22,351 bases of DNA, taken from NCBI GenBank assembly GCA_015067125.1, contig SVNB01000012.1, forward strand, positions 1-22,351, given 5' to 3'. Position numbers and translations under genes: made by a program. The notes under the pieces were generated by a model. The model saw nothing but the letters and a program-made list of their open reading frames with translations, was not told where the DNA came from and searched no databases. This stretch comes from Oscillospiraceae bacterium (GTDB lineage: Bacteria; Bacillota; Clostridia; Oscillospirales; Ruminococcaceae). Positions 14,371 to 20,430 of the stretch are shown here, piece after piece (the first letter of the stretch is position 1; every line of letters starts with the position of its first letter).

Positions 14371-14407
14371 TGTATCAAATGATACAATATTATCAAACGA
14401 TTGTCAA
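14371..14407 (-). promoter_or_regulatory. Promoter of the CRP/ABC operon with a CRP-type operator
   Basis: On the minus strand TTGACA (14407-14402) and TATCAT (14384-14379) are 17 bp apart. The palindrome TGTATCAAATGATACA (14371-14386) covers the whole -10. It has half-sites TGTAT and ATACA separated by 6 bp, the same geometry as TGTGA-N6-TCACA for CRP. A protein bound there would block RNA polymerase. Confidence 0.72.
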
Positions 14408-14431
14408 TATATTAACAGAAAAATATAAAAA

Positions 14432-14460
14432 AATAAAGCCTTCGGAAAGAAGGCTTTATT
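14432..14460 (-). terminator. Terminator of the GNAT gene
   Basis: AATAAAGCCTTC (14432-14443) and GAAGGCTTTATT (14449-14460) form a 12-bp stem. On the minus strand it is followed by a T-rich stretch. It starts 9 bp after the acetyltransferase stop. Confidence 0.8.
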
Positions 14461-14469
14461 GATAAGAGC

Positions 14470-15216
14470 TTATCTTGTTCCGTGAAGATTAAGAAATTCA
14501 TCATCTCTGGGACGGGAAAGGATCTGGCTCCAGCAGGGAAAAAATCCCGCGGCAGAACCGGTGCTGGGAGAAATACGGTTTTCTCTTCCGCCATAAAAAG
14601 GAATTTTGCCTTCTGCAAGAACGGCATCTTTGATTACCGCCAAAAGGTTTTCTCCGGCAAAGCCAAAGCGTTCTTCCGGCGCGACCGCAAGGCTTATCTG
14701 CCACATAAAATCGTTTTCTGCAAAGGCGGCGGCCATGCCTATGATTTTTCCGTTTTTCTTTGCCGCTGCCATAATGGAAATCGGGCCGTGGCTTTGCAGA
14801 TCAAAAACTTCGGCGGCAAGGGGCTCGCCTTTAAAACGGTCAAAACCGGATTTTATAATTTCGGTTTCAAACTTGGGTTCCGTTTTGGAAAAAGCAGGGT
14901 TGGGAACGTAATATTCATAGATGTTATCCACGTTGTGACCATGAAGATAAAGAATTTCGCTGAGCATAATAAGAGAGTTGGTTTCGAATATCCAGTCCGG
15001 ATCCTTGCCTTCAAAAATACGTTTGAAGTCGGAAACCATGCTTGGCTTTACGCAAAAAACAGCGGAACCGCCAAAGCAAACAGCTCTCATGGCGGCGCCG
15101 GTATCTTCCGGGTGTTCGGTTACAACAAGCTTTCCGCAATCAAAATCTTTTTCGGAGCAGTTGAATTTTTTTGCAAGCTGCGTTTTTACAATGCCTATAA
15201 TGTCTAAGTTTTCCAT
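14470..15216 (-). CDS. GNAT-family N-acetyltransferase
   Basis: A 248-residue protein whose C-terminal half has the GNAT pattern. A strand pair reads GPISIMAAAKKNGKIIGMAA, then MWQISLAVAPEERFGFAGENLLAVIKDAVLAEGK, where VAPEERFGFAG is the V-x-P-x-x-R-x-x-G-x-[GA]-like acetyl-CoA pyrophosphate-binding loop. The N-terminal half (about 1-120) is not a part I recognise and may determine the substrate. Such two-part GNATs acetylate amines of small molecules or protein termini; the substrate here is unknown. The ATG at 15216 follows AGAAGG. Longer upstream starts would overlap the AlaX gene and lack a ribosome binding site. Confidence 0.8.
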   Translation of the reverse strand: MENLDIIGIVKTQLAKKFNCSEKDFDCGKLVVTEHPEDTGAAMRAVCFGGSAVFCVKPSMVSDFKRIFEGKDPDWIFETNSLIMLSEILYLHGHNVDNIYEYYVPNPAFSKTEPKFETEIIKSGFDRFKGEPLAAEVFDLQSHGPISIMAAAKKNGKIIGMAAAFAENDFMWQISLAVAPEERFGFAGENLLAVIKDAVLAEGKIPFYGGRENRISPSTGSAAGFFPCWSQILSRPRDDEFLNLHGTR

Positions 15217-15262
15217 AACCGTGCCTTCTTTCGTAAACTTTGGGTATAATATAGTTAATAAA

Positions 15263-16414
15263 TTACAAATTGTTGAAGAAATCTTTGATTTCCTGTTCCG
15301 CGGCGGAACAGCCGCCCTGAATAAGTTCCGGTTTGCCGCCGCCACGGCCGCAAAGCTTTGCGTTCATTTCTTTTGCAAAGGCGGAACAGTTTTCTGTTTT
15401 GGAAGCAACGGCATATTTATAGTTTCCGTTTTCTCCGCAGAAAACGCCGGCAATTTTAAAATTTTCCGCAAGGGTAAGGCAATAGCGCCGCAGTTCGTCC
15501 GGGGTAAGATCTTTTTCGAAAACGCAGATTTTTTCTCCGGTGCCAAGTTTTTCTGCTTTAAGGGCAAAAAGCTCTTTTTTAAGAGAGGATTCGTAGATTT
15601 TATGCTCGGTAATTTCGTTTTCCAAACGCTTTACCGCAAAACAGATTTCTTCCGGCGGAACGGAAAGGCCGTTTGTAACGCGGATCACGTTAAGGTTTTT
15701 GGCCTGATAATCCAAAAAGGCTCTTTTTCCGCAAAGCATAAAAAGACGGGTGCCGCCCTTATAATTTTGGAACGAAGTTATTTTTATTATACCGATTTCT
15801 CCGGTGTTTTTAACGTGCGTTCCGCAGCAGGCGCAGATATCGTACCCCGGAACGGTTACGATGCGGATTTTTCCGGAAAGCTTTTTTTTGCTGCGATAGG
15901 GCAAAGCTTCCAGTTCTTCCGCGGTGGGGTAAGTTATCTTTATGGGCAGATTTTTATACACCGCTTCGTTCGCGCAAAGTTCCAGTTCCAGAACCTGTTT
16001 TTCCGAAAGGGGAATATCCAGATCTATGGTTGTTTCTGCAAGTCCAAGGTGAAAACCCACGTTGGTTGCACCGTATTTTGAATGGGCAAGGCCGGAAAAA
16101 ATATGTTCGCCGCTGTGCTGCTGCATAAAATCAAACCGGCGTGCCATATCTATCTGGCCAAGGATTTTTTCTTCTGCAGAAAAAGCCTTTTGAACAAGGT
16201 GGCGGATAATGCCCTCCTTATCCTCCTGTACGTCCAGAACTTTTTCGCCGTTCAGTGTTCCCTCATCGGGAAACTGTCCGCCGCCTTCCGGAAAAAAGGC
16301 GGTGGAATCCAAAACCACCCAAAAGCCCTTTTCTGTTTCTTCGCAGAAAAGTACAGTGGCTTCAAATTTTTCGAGGTATGGGTTTTCGTCAAAAAGACGC
16401 TTTGTAGGAAGCAT
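15263..16414 (-). CDS. AlaX-type alanyl-tRNA editing protein with DHHA1 domain
   Basis: A 383-residue stand-alone relative of the alanyl-tRNA synthetase editing region. It hydrolyses Ser or Gly wrongly attached to tRNA-Ala. The N-terminus has the FFPEGGGQFPDEG stretch (41-53). The zinc site is HSGEH (His100, His104) with CCGTH (Cys196, His200). A helical linker leads to a C-terminal DHHA1 domain with GRGGG (356-360) and QGG. This is the long AlaX form. It is not an AlaRS, because the catalytic and tRNA-binding N-terminal domains are absent and it is far shorter. AAGAAGGTG precedes the ATG. It has its own promoter and may be read through into the acetyltransferase gene 46 bp downstream. Confidence 0.9.
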   Translation of the reverse strand: MLPTKRLFDENPYLEKFEATVLFCEETEKGFWVVLDSTAFFPEGGGQFPDEGTLNGEKVLDVQEDKEGIIRHLVQKAFSAEEKILGQIDMARRFDFMQQHSGEHIFSGLAHSKYGATNVGFHLGLAETTIDLDIPLSEKQVLELELCANEAVYKNLPIKITYPTAEELEALPYRSKKKLSGKIRIVTVPGYDICACCGTHVKNTGEIGIIKITSFQNYKGGTRLFMLCGKRAFLDYQAKNLNVIRVTNGLSVPPEEICFAVKRLENEITEHKIYESSLKKELFALKAEKLGTGEKICVFEKDLTPDELRRYCLTLAENFKIAGVFCGENGNYKYAVASKTENCSAFAKEMNAKLCGRGGGKPELIQGGCSAAEQEIKDFFNNL

Positions 16415-16436
16415 AAAAACACCTTCTTTAAAAAGA

Positions 16437-16465
16437 AGTATAACATTATTTTACAAAAATGACAA
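16437..16465 (-). promoter_or_regulatory. Promoter of the AlaX gene
   Basis: On the minus strand TTGTCA (16465-16460) and TATACT (16442-16437) are 17 bp apart, about 22 bp before the start codon. Confidence 0.72.
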
Positions 16466-16494
16466 TTGCTAAAAATCAGAGAGTGTGCTATTAT
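16466..16494 (+). promoter_or_regulatory. Promoter of the SDR-BlaI-FakA-middle operon
   Basis: TTGCTA (16466-16471) and TATTAT (16489-16494) are 17 bp apart, 32 bp before the TTG start. Its -35 directly abuts the -35 of the divergent AlaX promoter. Confidence 0.65.
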
Positions 16495-16526
16495 ATTAAT
16501 GTATTTTTTAAAAGGAGGCGTTTTTT

Positions 16527-17246
16527 TTGGCAAAGGTCGTTCTTGTCACCGGCGGAAGCCGCGGCATCGGAAAAGCCGTATGCGAAAAATTCGCCGCCGA
16601 AGGATATACCGTTGCGGTGAATTTTGAAAAAAGCGAAGAAAAAGCCGCTGCCCTTGCCCAGAAAATCGGCGGCAGGGCATATAAAGCGGACGTTTCTGAT
16701 TACGGAGAAGTCTGCGCAATGTTTGAAAAAATAGAGGCAGAGCTGGGCGAAGTTTCCGTACTTATCAACAACGCGGGGATCTCTTTGTTCGGGCTTTTTC
16801 AGGATTGCACCGATGAGGAATGGGAACGCGTTTTCGGCGTTAACGTAAAAGGCGTTTTCAACTGTTCCAAACGGGCAATAGGAAATATGATAAAACGCCA
16901 AAGCGGAAGCATAGTCAATATTTCTTCTATATGGGGCGTTACCGGCGGAAGCTGCGAATGTCATTATTCCGCAGCAAAAGCCGCGGTTATCGGATATACC
17001 AAATCCATGGCAAAGGAACTTGGCCCTTCCGGAATCCGTGTGAACTGCGTTGCGCCCGGCGCGGTGGAAACGGATATGAACGCAAGGTTCAGTAAAGAGG
17101 AGCTTGAAGCCGTGGCGGAAGAATCCGTTCTTGGCTATATAGCAAAGCCAAAAGAAATTGCCGAAGCGGTTTTCTTTGCCGCATCAGAAAAAGCATCTTA
17201 TATGACCGGTGCCGTTATCAACGTAAACGGCGGATCGGTTATCTGA
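16527..17246 (+). CDS. Short-chain dehydrogenase/reductase, FabG-like
   Basis: A 239-residue classical SDR. The cofactor motif is TGGSRGIG (8-15), NNAG lies at 81-84, and the catalytic Ser134, Tyr147 and Lys151 are present (SSIWG, YSAAK). The C-terminus ends TGAVINVNGG. Closest in pattern to 3-oxoacyl-ACP reductase, which uses NADPH to reduce beta-ketoacyl-ACP in fatty acid synthesis. It is away from any fab cluster, so another ketone substrate is possible. The start is TTG: AAAGGAGG lies 8 bases upstream and no ATG occurs between, and the translation begins MAKVVLVTGG as expected. It is first in an operon with a BlaI-like regulator and a FakA-middle-domain protein. Confidence 0.87.
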   Translation: MAKVVLVTGGSRGIGKAVCEKFAAEGYTVAVNFEKSEEKAAALAQKIGGRAYKADVSDYGEVCAMFEKIEAELGEVSVLINNAGISLFGLFQDCTDEEWERVFGVNVKGVFNCSKRAIGNMIKRQSGSIVNISSIWGVTGGSCECHYSAAKAAVIGYTKSMAKELGPSGIRVNCVAPGAVETDMNARFSKEELEAVAEESVLGYIAKPKEIAEAVFFAASEKASYMTGAVINVNGGSVI

Positions 17247-17276
17247 AAAAATAAATCATTTTTGGAGGAATTATAA

Positions 17277-17777
17277 ATGATAAGACTTACCGGAACCCAG
17301 CGCGAGCTGATGGAAATTCTTTGGGAAAACGAGCACATGACCCTTCATGCCCTTACCAAAGCGGCTCTTGGCAACGCTGTTACTCCTAACAGAACCGATG
17401 CTATCCGCGTTGTGCTTCTTCAAATGGTTACAAAAGGCGCAGTAAGCGAAGACGCCAGCGTTTCTCCTCATATCTATACCCCTATTGTTGAAAGGGACGA
17501 AGTCGGCTTCGAATCCGGTTTCGTTGATGCCGCAAGAGCAGAGGGCAACGCCCTGCTTACCGCTCTTACCTGCGGAATGGGACTTCCCGGAGAAGTTTAC
17601 AGCGAAGACCGCGGCCGACAGATAGACGAGAAAAAGGGCACCTTCCAGCGCACCGTTACCGACGAGGCAAGAAAAGAAGCCATTAAAGAAGTTATGGCCC
17701 AGATCTGCCGTGAACGTGATGAATACGAAGCACAAAAAGCCGCAGCAAAAGCTGCCGAAGAAAACAAGGAGGATTAA
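17277..17777 (+). CDS. BlaI/MecI-like winged-helix protein with an extended charged C-terminus
   Basis: A 166-residue protein. Residues about 3-72 (TGTQRELMEILWENEHMTLHALTKAAL..., VVLLQMVTKGAVSE, YTPIV) follow the winged-helix pattern of the BlaI/MecI/CopY repressors. The rest differs from BlaI: a middle segment (about 78-120) and a helical, highly charged, alanine- and lysine-rich tail (about 124-166), making it some 40 residues longer than BlaI. No BlaR-type metallopeptidase partner is nearby. GGAGGAATTATAA precedes the ATG, 30 bp after the SDR stop, and the downstream gene starts 3 bases after this stop. Its target may be its own operon promoter, but no clear BlaI operator (TACA/TGTA pairs) was seen. 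Confidence 0.65.
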   Translation: MIRLTGTQRELMEILWENEHMTLHALTKAALGNAVTPNRTDAIRVVLLQMVTKGAVSEDASVSPHIYTPIVERDEVGFESGFVDAARAEGNALLTALTCGMGLPGEVYSEDRGRQIDEKKGTFQRTVTDEARKEAIKEVMAQICRERDEYEAQKAAAKAAEENKED

Positions 17778-17780
17778 TCC

Positions 17781-18038
17781 ATGGAAGAAACCGAATACAG
17801 ATATGATACACAGCTTCTTATCGAAGGCACCGACCTTGATGAGGACGAAATCCACGATTATCTTATGACCGAAATCCCCGGCGACTGCCTTATCGTAGTG
17901 GGCGATGAAGAGCTTATCAAACTTCATTACCACACCAACACCCCCTGGAAGGTGCTTGAATACTGCGCCACCAAGGGCGAAATCTTCGATATCGTAGTCG
18001 AAGATATGGACCGCCAGTCCAGAGGCCTTCAGGGCTGA
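17781..18038 (+). CDS. Stand-alone FakA middle-domain-like protein
   Basis: An 85-residue protein almost entirely matching the middle subdomain of FakA/YloV, the ATP-binding subunit of fatty acid kinase: a YRYDTQLLIEG strand, an acidic DEDEIHDYL helix, GDCLIVVGDEELIKLHYHTN and a terminal GEIFDIVVEDMDRQ. The HxH pair (His49, His51) typical of that domain is kept. The cysteine usually found in the FakA YCTE strand is Asp9 here. There is no DAK2 nucleotide-binding domain and no partner FakB in the window, so it cannot be a kinase alone. It may bind FakB-like or lipid-linked partners, or a metal. AAGGAGG sits in the tail of the BlaI-like gene, 8 bases before the ATG. I recall database entries of this size called 'kinase to dihydroxyacetone kinase', a misleading name. 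Confidence 0.72.
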   Translation: MEETEYRYDTQLLIEGTDLDEDEIHDYLMTEIPGDCLIVVGDEELIKLHYHTNTPWKVLEYCATKGEIFDIVVEDMDRQSRGLQG

Positions 18039-18053
18039 TTATTGCAAAAAACA

Positions 18054-18096
18054 AAACGCCTTTTACTTAAAAAGTAAGGGGCGTTTATTCTTTTTT
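18054..18096 (+). terminator. Terminator of the SDR-BlaI-FakA-middle operon
   Basis: AAACGCC (18054-18060) and GGCGTTT (18080-18086) flank an inner TTACTT/AAGTAA stem, and a T-run follows to 18096. Confidence 0.8.
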
Positions 18097-18188
18097 CAAA
18101 TTTGATTATATCGGAAACCGGGGCGGTTTAAAATTGATTTTATAAAACAGCCGCGGTTTAATTCAAAAAACAGAAAGGAAAAATCTTT

Positions 18189-18608
18189 GTGCCGGATATA
18201 TCTATAAAAGAACTTTTATACAGAGAAATAACAATCGCTTCGGAAAAGAACGCAAATATAATTTCCGATAATATTAAAGTGTATAAGTCCGCAGATGAGG
18301 AAAGCAGAAAGGAAATATATGCTGTTACCGCAAGGTATTACAATGCCGTTGCGAACAATGTGATAGACTCACTTGAAAAAACATACCCTTTGGAAATTCA
18401 AAAGCTGGATTATTTGCTGGATAATACAGAAGAATGCGGATATACAGGAATAGAACCGGAAGAGGGACTTTCTGCGTTCGGTCTGTTTGCCATTTTGTAT
18501 TACGCAATAACAGAAGAAACAGCCTTAATGGAAGATGCGGAATATGCCATTGGTTTGCAGCACGAAATAATGAACAGCATTTTGCACCAATTTGATGTAT
18601 TCACTTGA
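18189..18608 (+). CDS. Hypothetical soluble helical protein
   Basis: A 139-residue protein that I do not recognise. It is acidic and appears mostly alpha-helical, with no signal or membrane segment. Recognisable stretches are ELLYREITIASEKNAN, YNAVANNVIDSLEKTYP and a C-terminal FGLFAILYYAITEETALMED. The GTG at 18189 is preceded by AAAGGAA about 8 bases upstream. A promoter candidate TTGATT (18134-18139) / TTTAAT (18157-18162), 17 bp apart, lies ahead, so it is probably transcribed alone. It is more AT-rich than its neighbours, which may mean recent acquisition. It ends at a bidirectional terminator shared with yebC. Confidence 0.65.
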   Translation: MPDISIKELLYREITIASEKNANIISDNIKVYKSADEESRKEIYAVTARYYNAVANNVIDSLEKTYPLEIQKLDYLLDNTEECGYTGIEPEEGLSAFGLFAILYYAITEETALMEDAEYAIGLQHEIMNSILHQFDVFT

Positions 18609-18613
18609 GAACA

Positions 18614-18647
18614 AAAAGCACCCGCTCCGATGGAGCGGGTGCTTTTA
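18614..18647. terminator. Bidirectional terminator between convergent genes
   Basis: AAAAGCACCCGCTCC (18614-18628) and GGAGCGGGTGCTTTT (18632-18646) form a 15-bp GC-rich stem with loop GAT, flanked by A- and T-runs. It serves the unknown gene on the left and yebC on the right. Confidence 0.87.
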
Positions 18648-18662
18648 TATTCACTGATAAAA

Positions 18663-19406
18663 TCAGTCTTCGTCCTCTTCTTCGGGCACTTCCCAGGAAT
18701 GCCAAACGTTGTTGACATCGTCGTTATCTTCCAGTGCGGCAAGAAGCTTCTGCATTTTAACGATGGTGTCGGGATCGGTGATGGCAGTGGTGGTCTGGGG
18801 AATATAGGCAACGTCGGCGCTTTCAAAACGGTAGCCCATTTCGTAAAGAGCATCGCGAACGCCGGGGAAATCGTTGGGAGCGGTGTAGATTTCTGCTACG
18901 CCGTCTTCGTATTTAAAGTCCTCGCCGCCGGCTTCCATAACGTCTTCCATAAGTTTGTCTTCGTCAAGATCCTCATCTGCAATAACGATAAGGCCTTTGC
19001 GGTCGAACATAAAGGAAACGGAACCGGTCTGGCCAAGGTTGCCGCCGTATTTGGAAAAATAGCTGCGAACGTCGCCGGCGGTTCTGTTGCGGTTGTCGGT
19101 AAGGGTTTCTACAATAACCGCTACGCCGCAGGGACCGTAACCTTCGTAAGTGATTTCTTCGAAGGTGGTTTTATCGCCAAGGCCGGCAGCTTTTTTGATG
19201 GATCTTTCGATGTTATCGTTAGGAACGTTGTTTGCTTTTGCTTTAAGAATAAGAGCCTGGAGTTTGCTGTTGTTTGCGGGATCGGGGCCGCCTTCGCGAA
19301 CAGCAACGGTGATTTCTTTACCGATTTTGGTAAAAACTTTGCCGCGGGCCGCATCGATGCCCTCTTTTTTACGTTTGATGGTACTCCATTTGGAATGTCC
19401 GGACAT
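18663..19406 (-). CDS. yebC: YebC/PmpR/TACO1-family protein
   Basis: A 247-residue protein of full family length. The signature start MSGHSKWSTIKRKK leads into the three-domain YebC layout (GKVFTKIGKEI, ALILKAKANNVPNDNIERSI, YEGYGPCGVAVIVE, then an acidic domain and the tail KLLAALEDNDDVNNVWHSWE). The family was long annotated as a transcriptional regulator. More recent work, as I recall it, shows relatives (TACO1, some YebC) help ribosomes translate difficult stretches such as polyproline, so a translation role is at least as likely. AAGGAGA precedes the ATG. It appears monocistronic, without the ruvABC genes found beside it in other bacteria. Codon use resembles gapA, suggesting high expression. 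Confidence 0.95.
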   Translation of the reverse strand: MSGHSKWSTIKRKKEGIDAARGKVFTKIGKEITVAVREGGPDPANNSKLQALILKAKANNVPNDNIERSIKKAAGLGDKTTFEEITYEGYGPCGVAVIVETLTDNRNRTAGDVRSYFSKYGGNLGQTGSVSFMFDRKGLIVIADEDLDEDKLMEDVMEAGGEDFKYEDGVAEIYTAPNDFPGVRDALYEMGYRFESADVAYIPQTTTAITDPDTIVKMQKLLAALEDNDDVNNVWHSWEVPEEEDED

Positions 19407-19445
19407 TATATATCTCTCCTTGCAGGGAAAATTAGTTTACAGATT

Positions 19446-19474
19446 ATTCTAACACATATAAAAGGCTTTTGCAA
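19446..19474 (-). promoter_or_regulatory. Promoter of yebC
   Basis: On the minus strand TTGCAA (19474-19469) and TAGAAT (19451-19446) are 17 bp apart, about 39 bp before the start codon. Confidence 0.7.
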
Positions 19475-19486
19475 GCCGTTTTCAAC

Positions 19487-19550
19487 AAAAAAGGCTCCCT
19501 TGTGTAAAGGGAGCTGGATTTCGCCGCAGGCGAAAGACTGAGGGATTGTT
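19487..19550 (+). repeat. Two-hairpin intergenic repeat, copy 2
   Basis: AAGGCTCCCTT with AAGGGAGCT, then GGATTTCGCC/GGCGAAA and AGACTGAGGGATTG. It shares its order and linkers with the minus-strand element at 492-554. I recall near-identical elements as very common in gut Clostridia genomes. It lies directly upstream of the yebC promoter and downstream of the XRE gene. Confidence 0.65.
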
Positions 19551-19575
19551 AATACCGTTTTAAGAAGTGCTATTA

Positions 19576-19884
19576 TTATTTCAGCATTCTGTTAATAATT
19601 CCCAAAAGCATAAGCATATCGTCTTCGTTCAGCTGCTTCATGCCTTCAAGCGCTTTTTGAATAAGTTCCGGAGTTTGTGTGCCGTCATCGAAAAACTGCT
19701 GGGGCGTAATTTCAAAATAATCGCAGATAGCAAAAAACTCTTTAAGGGGCGGCAGCGCCTTGCCGGAAGAAATGTTATAAACATATCCTCTGCTGTGGCC
19801 AAGGTCATAACTCATCTGATATTCCGAAACGCCTTTTTTTATCCGCAGCTGCGTTATTCGCTCTTTTACAAAATCTTCGTACAT
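19576..19884 (-). CDS. XRE-family helix-turn-helix regulator
   Basis: A 102-residue protein with one N-terminal Cro/CI-type helix-turn-helix at about residues 5-65 (ERITQLRIKKGVSEYQMSYDLGHSRGYVYNISSGK, then FFAICDYFEITPQQFF), and a short helical C-terminus (LIQKALEGMKQLNEDDMLMLLGIINRM) likely used for dimerisation. I chose the ATG at 19884 rather than the in-frame GTG at 19893, because the GTG lies within AGAGGTG, the ribosome binding site 8 bases upstream. Small regulators of this type are common in clostridia and usually of unknown regulon. The start region lies inside an inverted repeat (19886-19913). It is divergent from the TM2/SHOCT genes and could control them. Confidence 0.85.
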   Translation of the reverse strand: MYEDFVKERITQLRIKKGVSEYQMSYDLGHSRGYVYNISSGKALPPLKEFFAICDYFEITPQQFFDDGTQTPELIQKALEGMKQLNEDDMLMLLGIINRMLK

Positions 19885-19885
19885 A

Positions 19886-19913
19886 GTTATCACCTCTTGC
19901 TTTTAATGATAAC
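19886..19913 (-). promoter_or_regulatory. Inverted repeat enclosing the ribosome binding site of the XRE gene
   Basis: GTTATCA (19886-19892) and TGATAAC (19907-19913) are perfect 7-bp arms separated by 14 bp, with centres two helical turns apart. In the minus-strand mRNA the Shine-Dalgarno AGAGG sits in the loop and the ATG just after the 3' arm. It may be a DNA operator for autoregulation or an RNA hairpin limiting translation. Confidence 0.5.
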
Positions 19914-19957
19914 CATATTATCTGCACATTTAGTAATAAAATATTTGTTGTTATCTG

Positions 19958-19986
19958 TTGAAATATCAAAGAATATATGTTATATC
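19958..19986 (+). promoter_or_regulatory. Possible promoter of the TM2/SHOCT pair
   Basis: TTGAAA (19958-19963) and TATATC (19981-19986) are 17 bp apart. The region is very AT-rich, so chance matches are likely. Confidence 0.35.
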
Positions 19987-20028
19987 ATGAAAAACACATA
20001 AAATTTTTCGATTAAAAAACTGTTAAAA

Positions 20029-20061
20029 CAAAACACGGCATATTATGCCGAATTTGTTTTG
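20029..20061 (+). promoter_or_regulatory. Leader hairpin upstream of the TM2 gene
   Basis: CGGCATA (20036-20042), one T, then TATGCCG (20044-20050) form a perfect palindrome, extended by CAAAACA (20029-20035) with TGTTTTG (20055-20061) around an AATT bulge. It lies 21 bases before the start codon in a leader of about 90 bases. No T-run longer than four follows, so a terminator is unlikely; operator or RNA stabiliser are options. Confidence 0.45.
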
Positions 20062-20082
20062 CAAAGGAAAGGGGAAAGAAAA

Positions 20083-20418
20083 ATGAAAGACAAAACAACT
20101 GCGCTTATTCTGTCCATTCTTCTTGGAACATTAGGAGTGGACAGATTTTATCTTGGCTATATGGGAATGGGCGTGCTTAAACTGCTTACCGGAGGATGTT
20201 TTGGCGTTATGTGGATTATTGATATTGTAAACATTGCAACGGGAAAACTTCTTCCGGCAGACGGTTCCGGGTATTCCGATGATTCAAACGCTTCCGCAAA
20301 GCCTTCCGGAACGGATTCTTTGGAAAGTCTTAAAAAAATTTCCGAACTTCATAATCAGGGCGTTCTGAATGATGCGGAATACGAAAAAATGAAAAAAGAA
20401 ATTCTTGAAAAAATTTAA
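20083..20418 (+). CDS. TM2-domain membrane protein with C-terminal SHOCT domain
   Basis: A 111-residue protein. Residues about 3-52 are a TM2 domain: two membrane helices joined by the motif GTLGVDRFYLGYMGMGVLKL and ending GVMWIIDIVN. A polar serine- and glycine-rich linker (about 58-78) leads to a SHOCT motif (about 80-111): LESLKKISELHNQGVLNDAEYEKMKKEIL. SHOCT domains are short helical pairs found at the ends of many membrane proteins, thought to mediate oligomerisation. I chose the ATG at 20083 over an in-frame ATG 24 bases upstream because a purine-rich GGAAAGGGGAAAG lies before it. It lies 12 bp before another SHOCT protein, so they are probably one operon. The cellular role is unknown. 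Confidence 0.87.
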   Translation: MKDKTTALILSILLGTLGVDRFYLGYMGMGVLKLLTGGCFGVMWIIDIVNIATGKLLPADGSGYSDDSNASAKPSGTDSLESLKKISELHNQGVLNDAEYEKMKKEILEKI

Positions 20419-20430
20419 AGGAAACAAAAA

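Noticed and set aside
15217..15345. Longer start for the GNAT gene at 15345
   Set aside because: It would overlap the AlaX coding end and add a basic, low-complexity leader. The ATG at 15216 has AGAAGG upstream.
14978..16081. 367-codon plus-strand frame opposite the GNAT and AlaX genes
   Set aside because: It is a phenylalanine-rich shadow of two recognisable minus-strand genes, with no ribosome binding site.
16527..17246. Naming the SDR gene fabG
   Set aside because: Catalytic residues fit, but FabG cannot be separated from other SDR reductases by eye, and no fatty acid synthesis genes are adjacent, so only 'FabG-like' is given.
17781..18038. Calling the 85-residue protein a dihydroxyacetone kinase or a broken fakA
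   Set aside because: It has its own Shine-Dalgarno, start, stop and coupled upstream gene, and no DAK2 domain remnants lie on either side, so it is a complete small protein without kinase residues.
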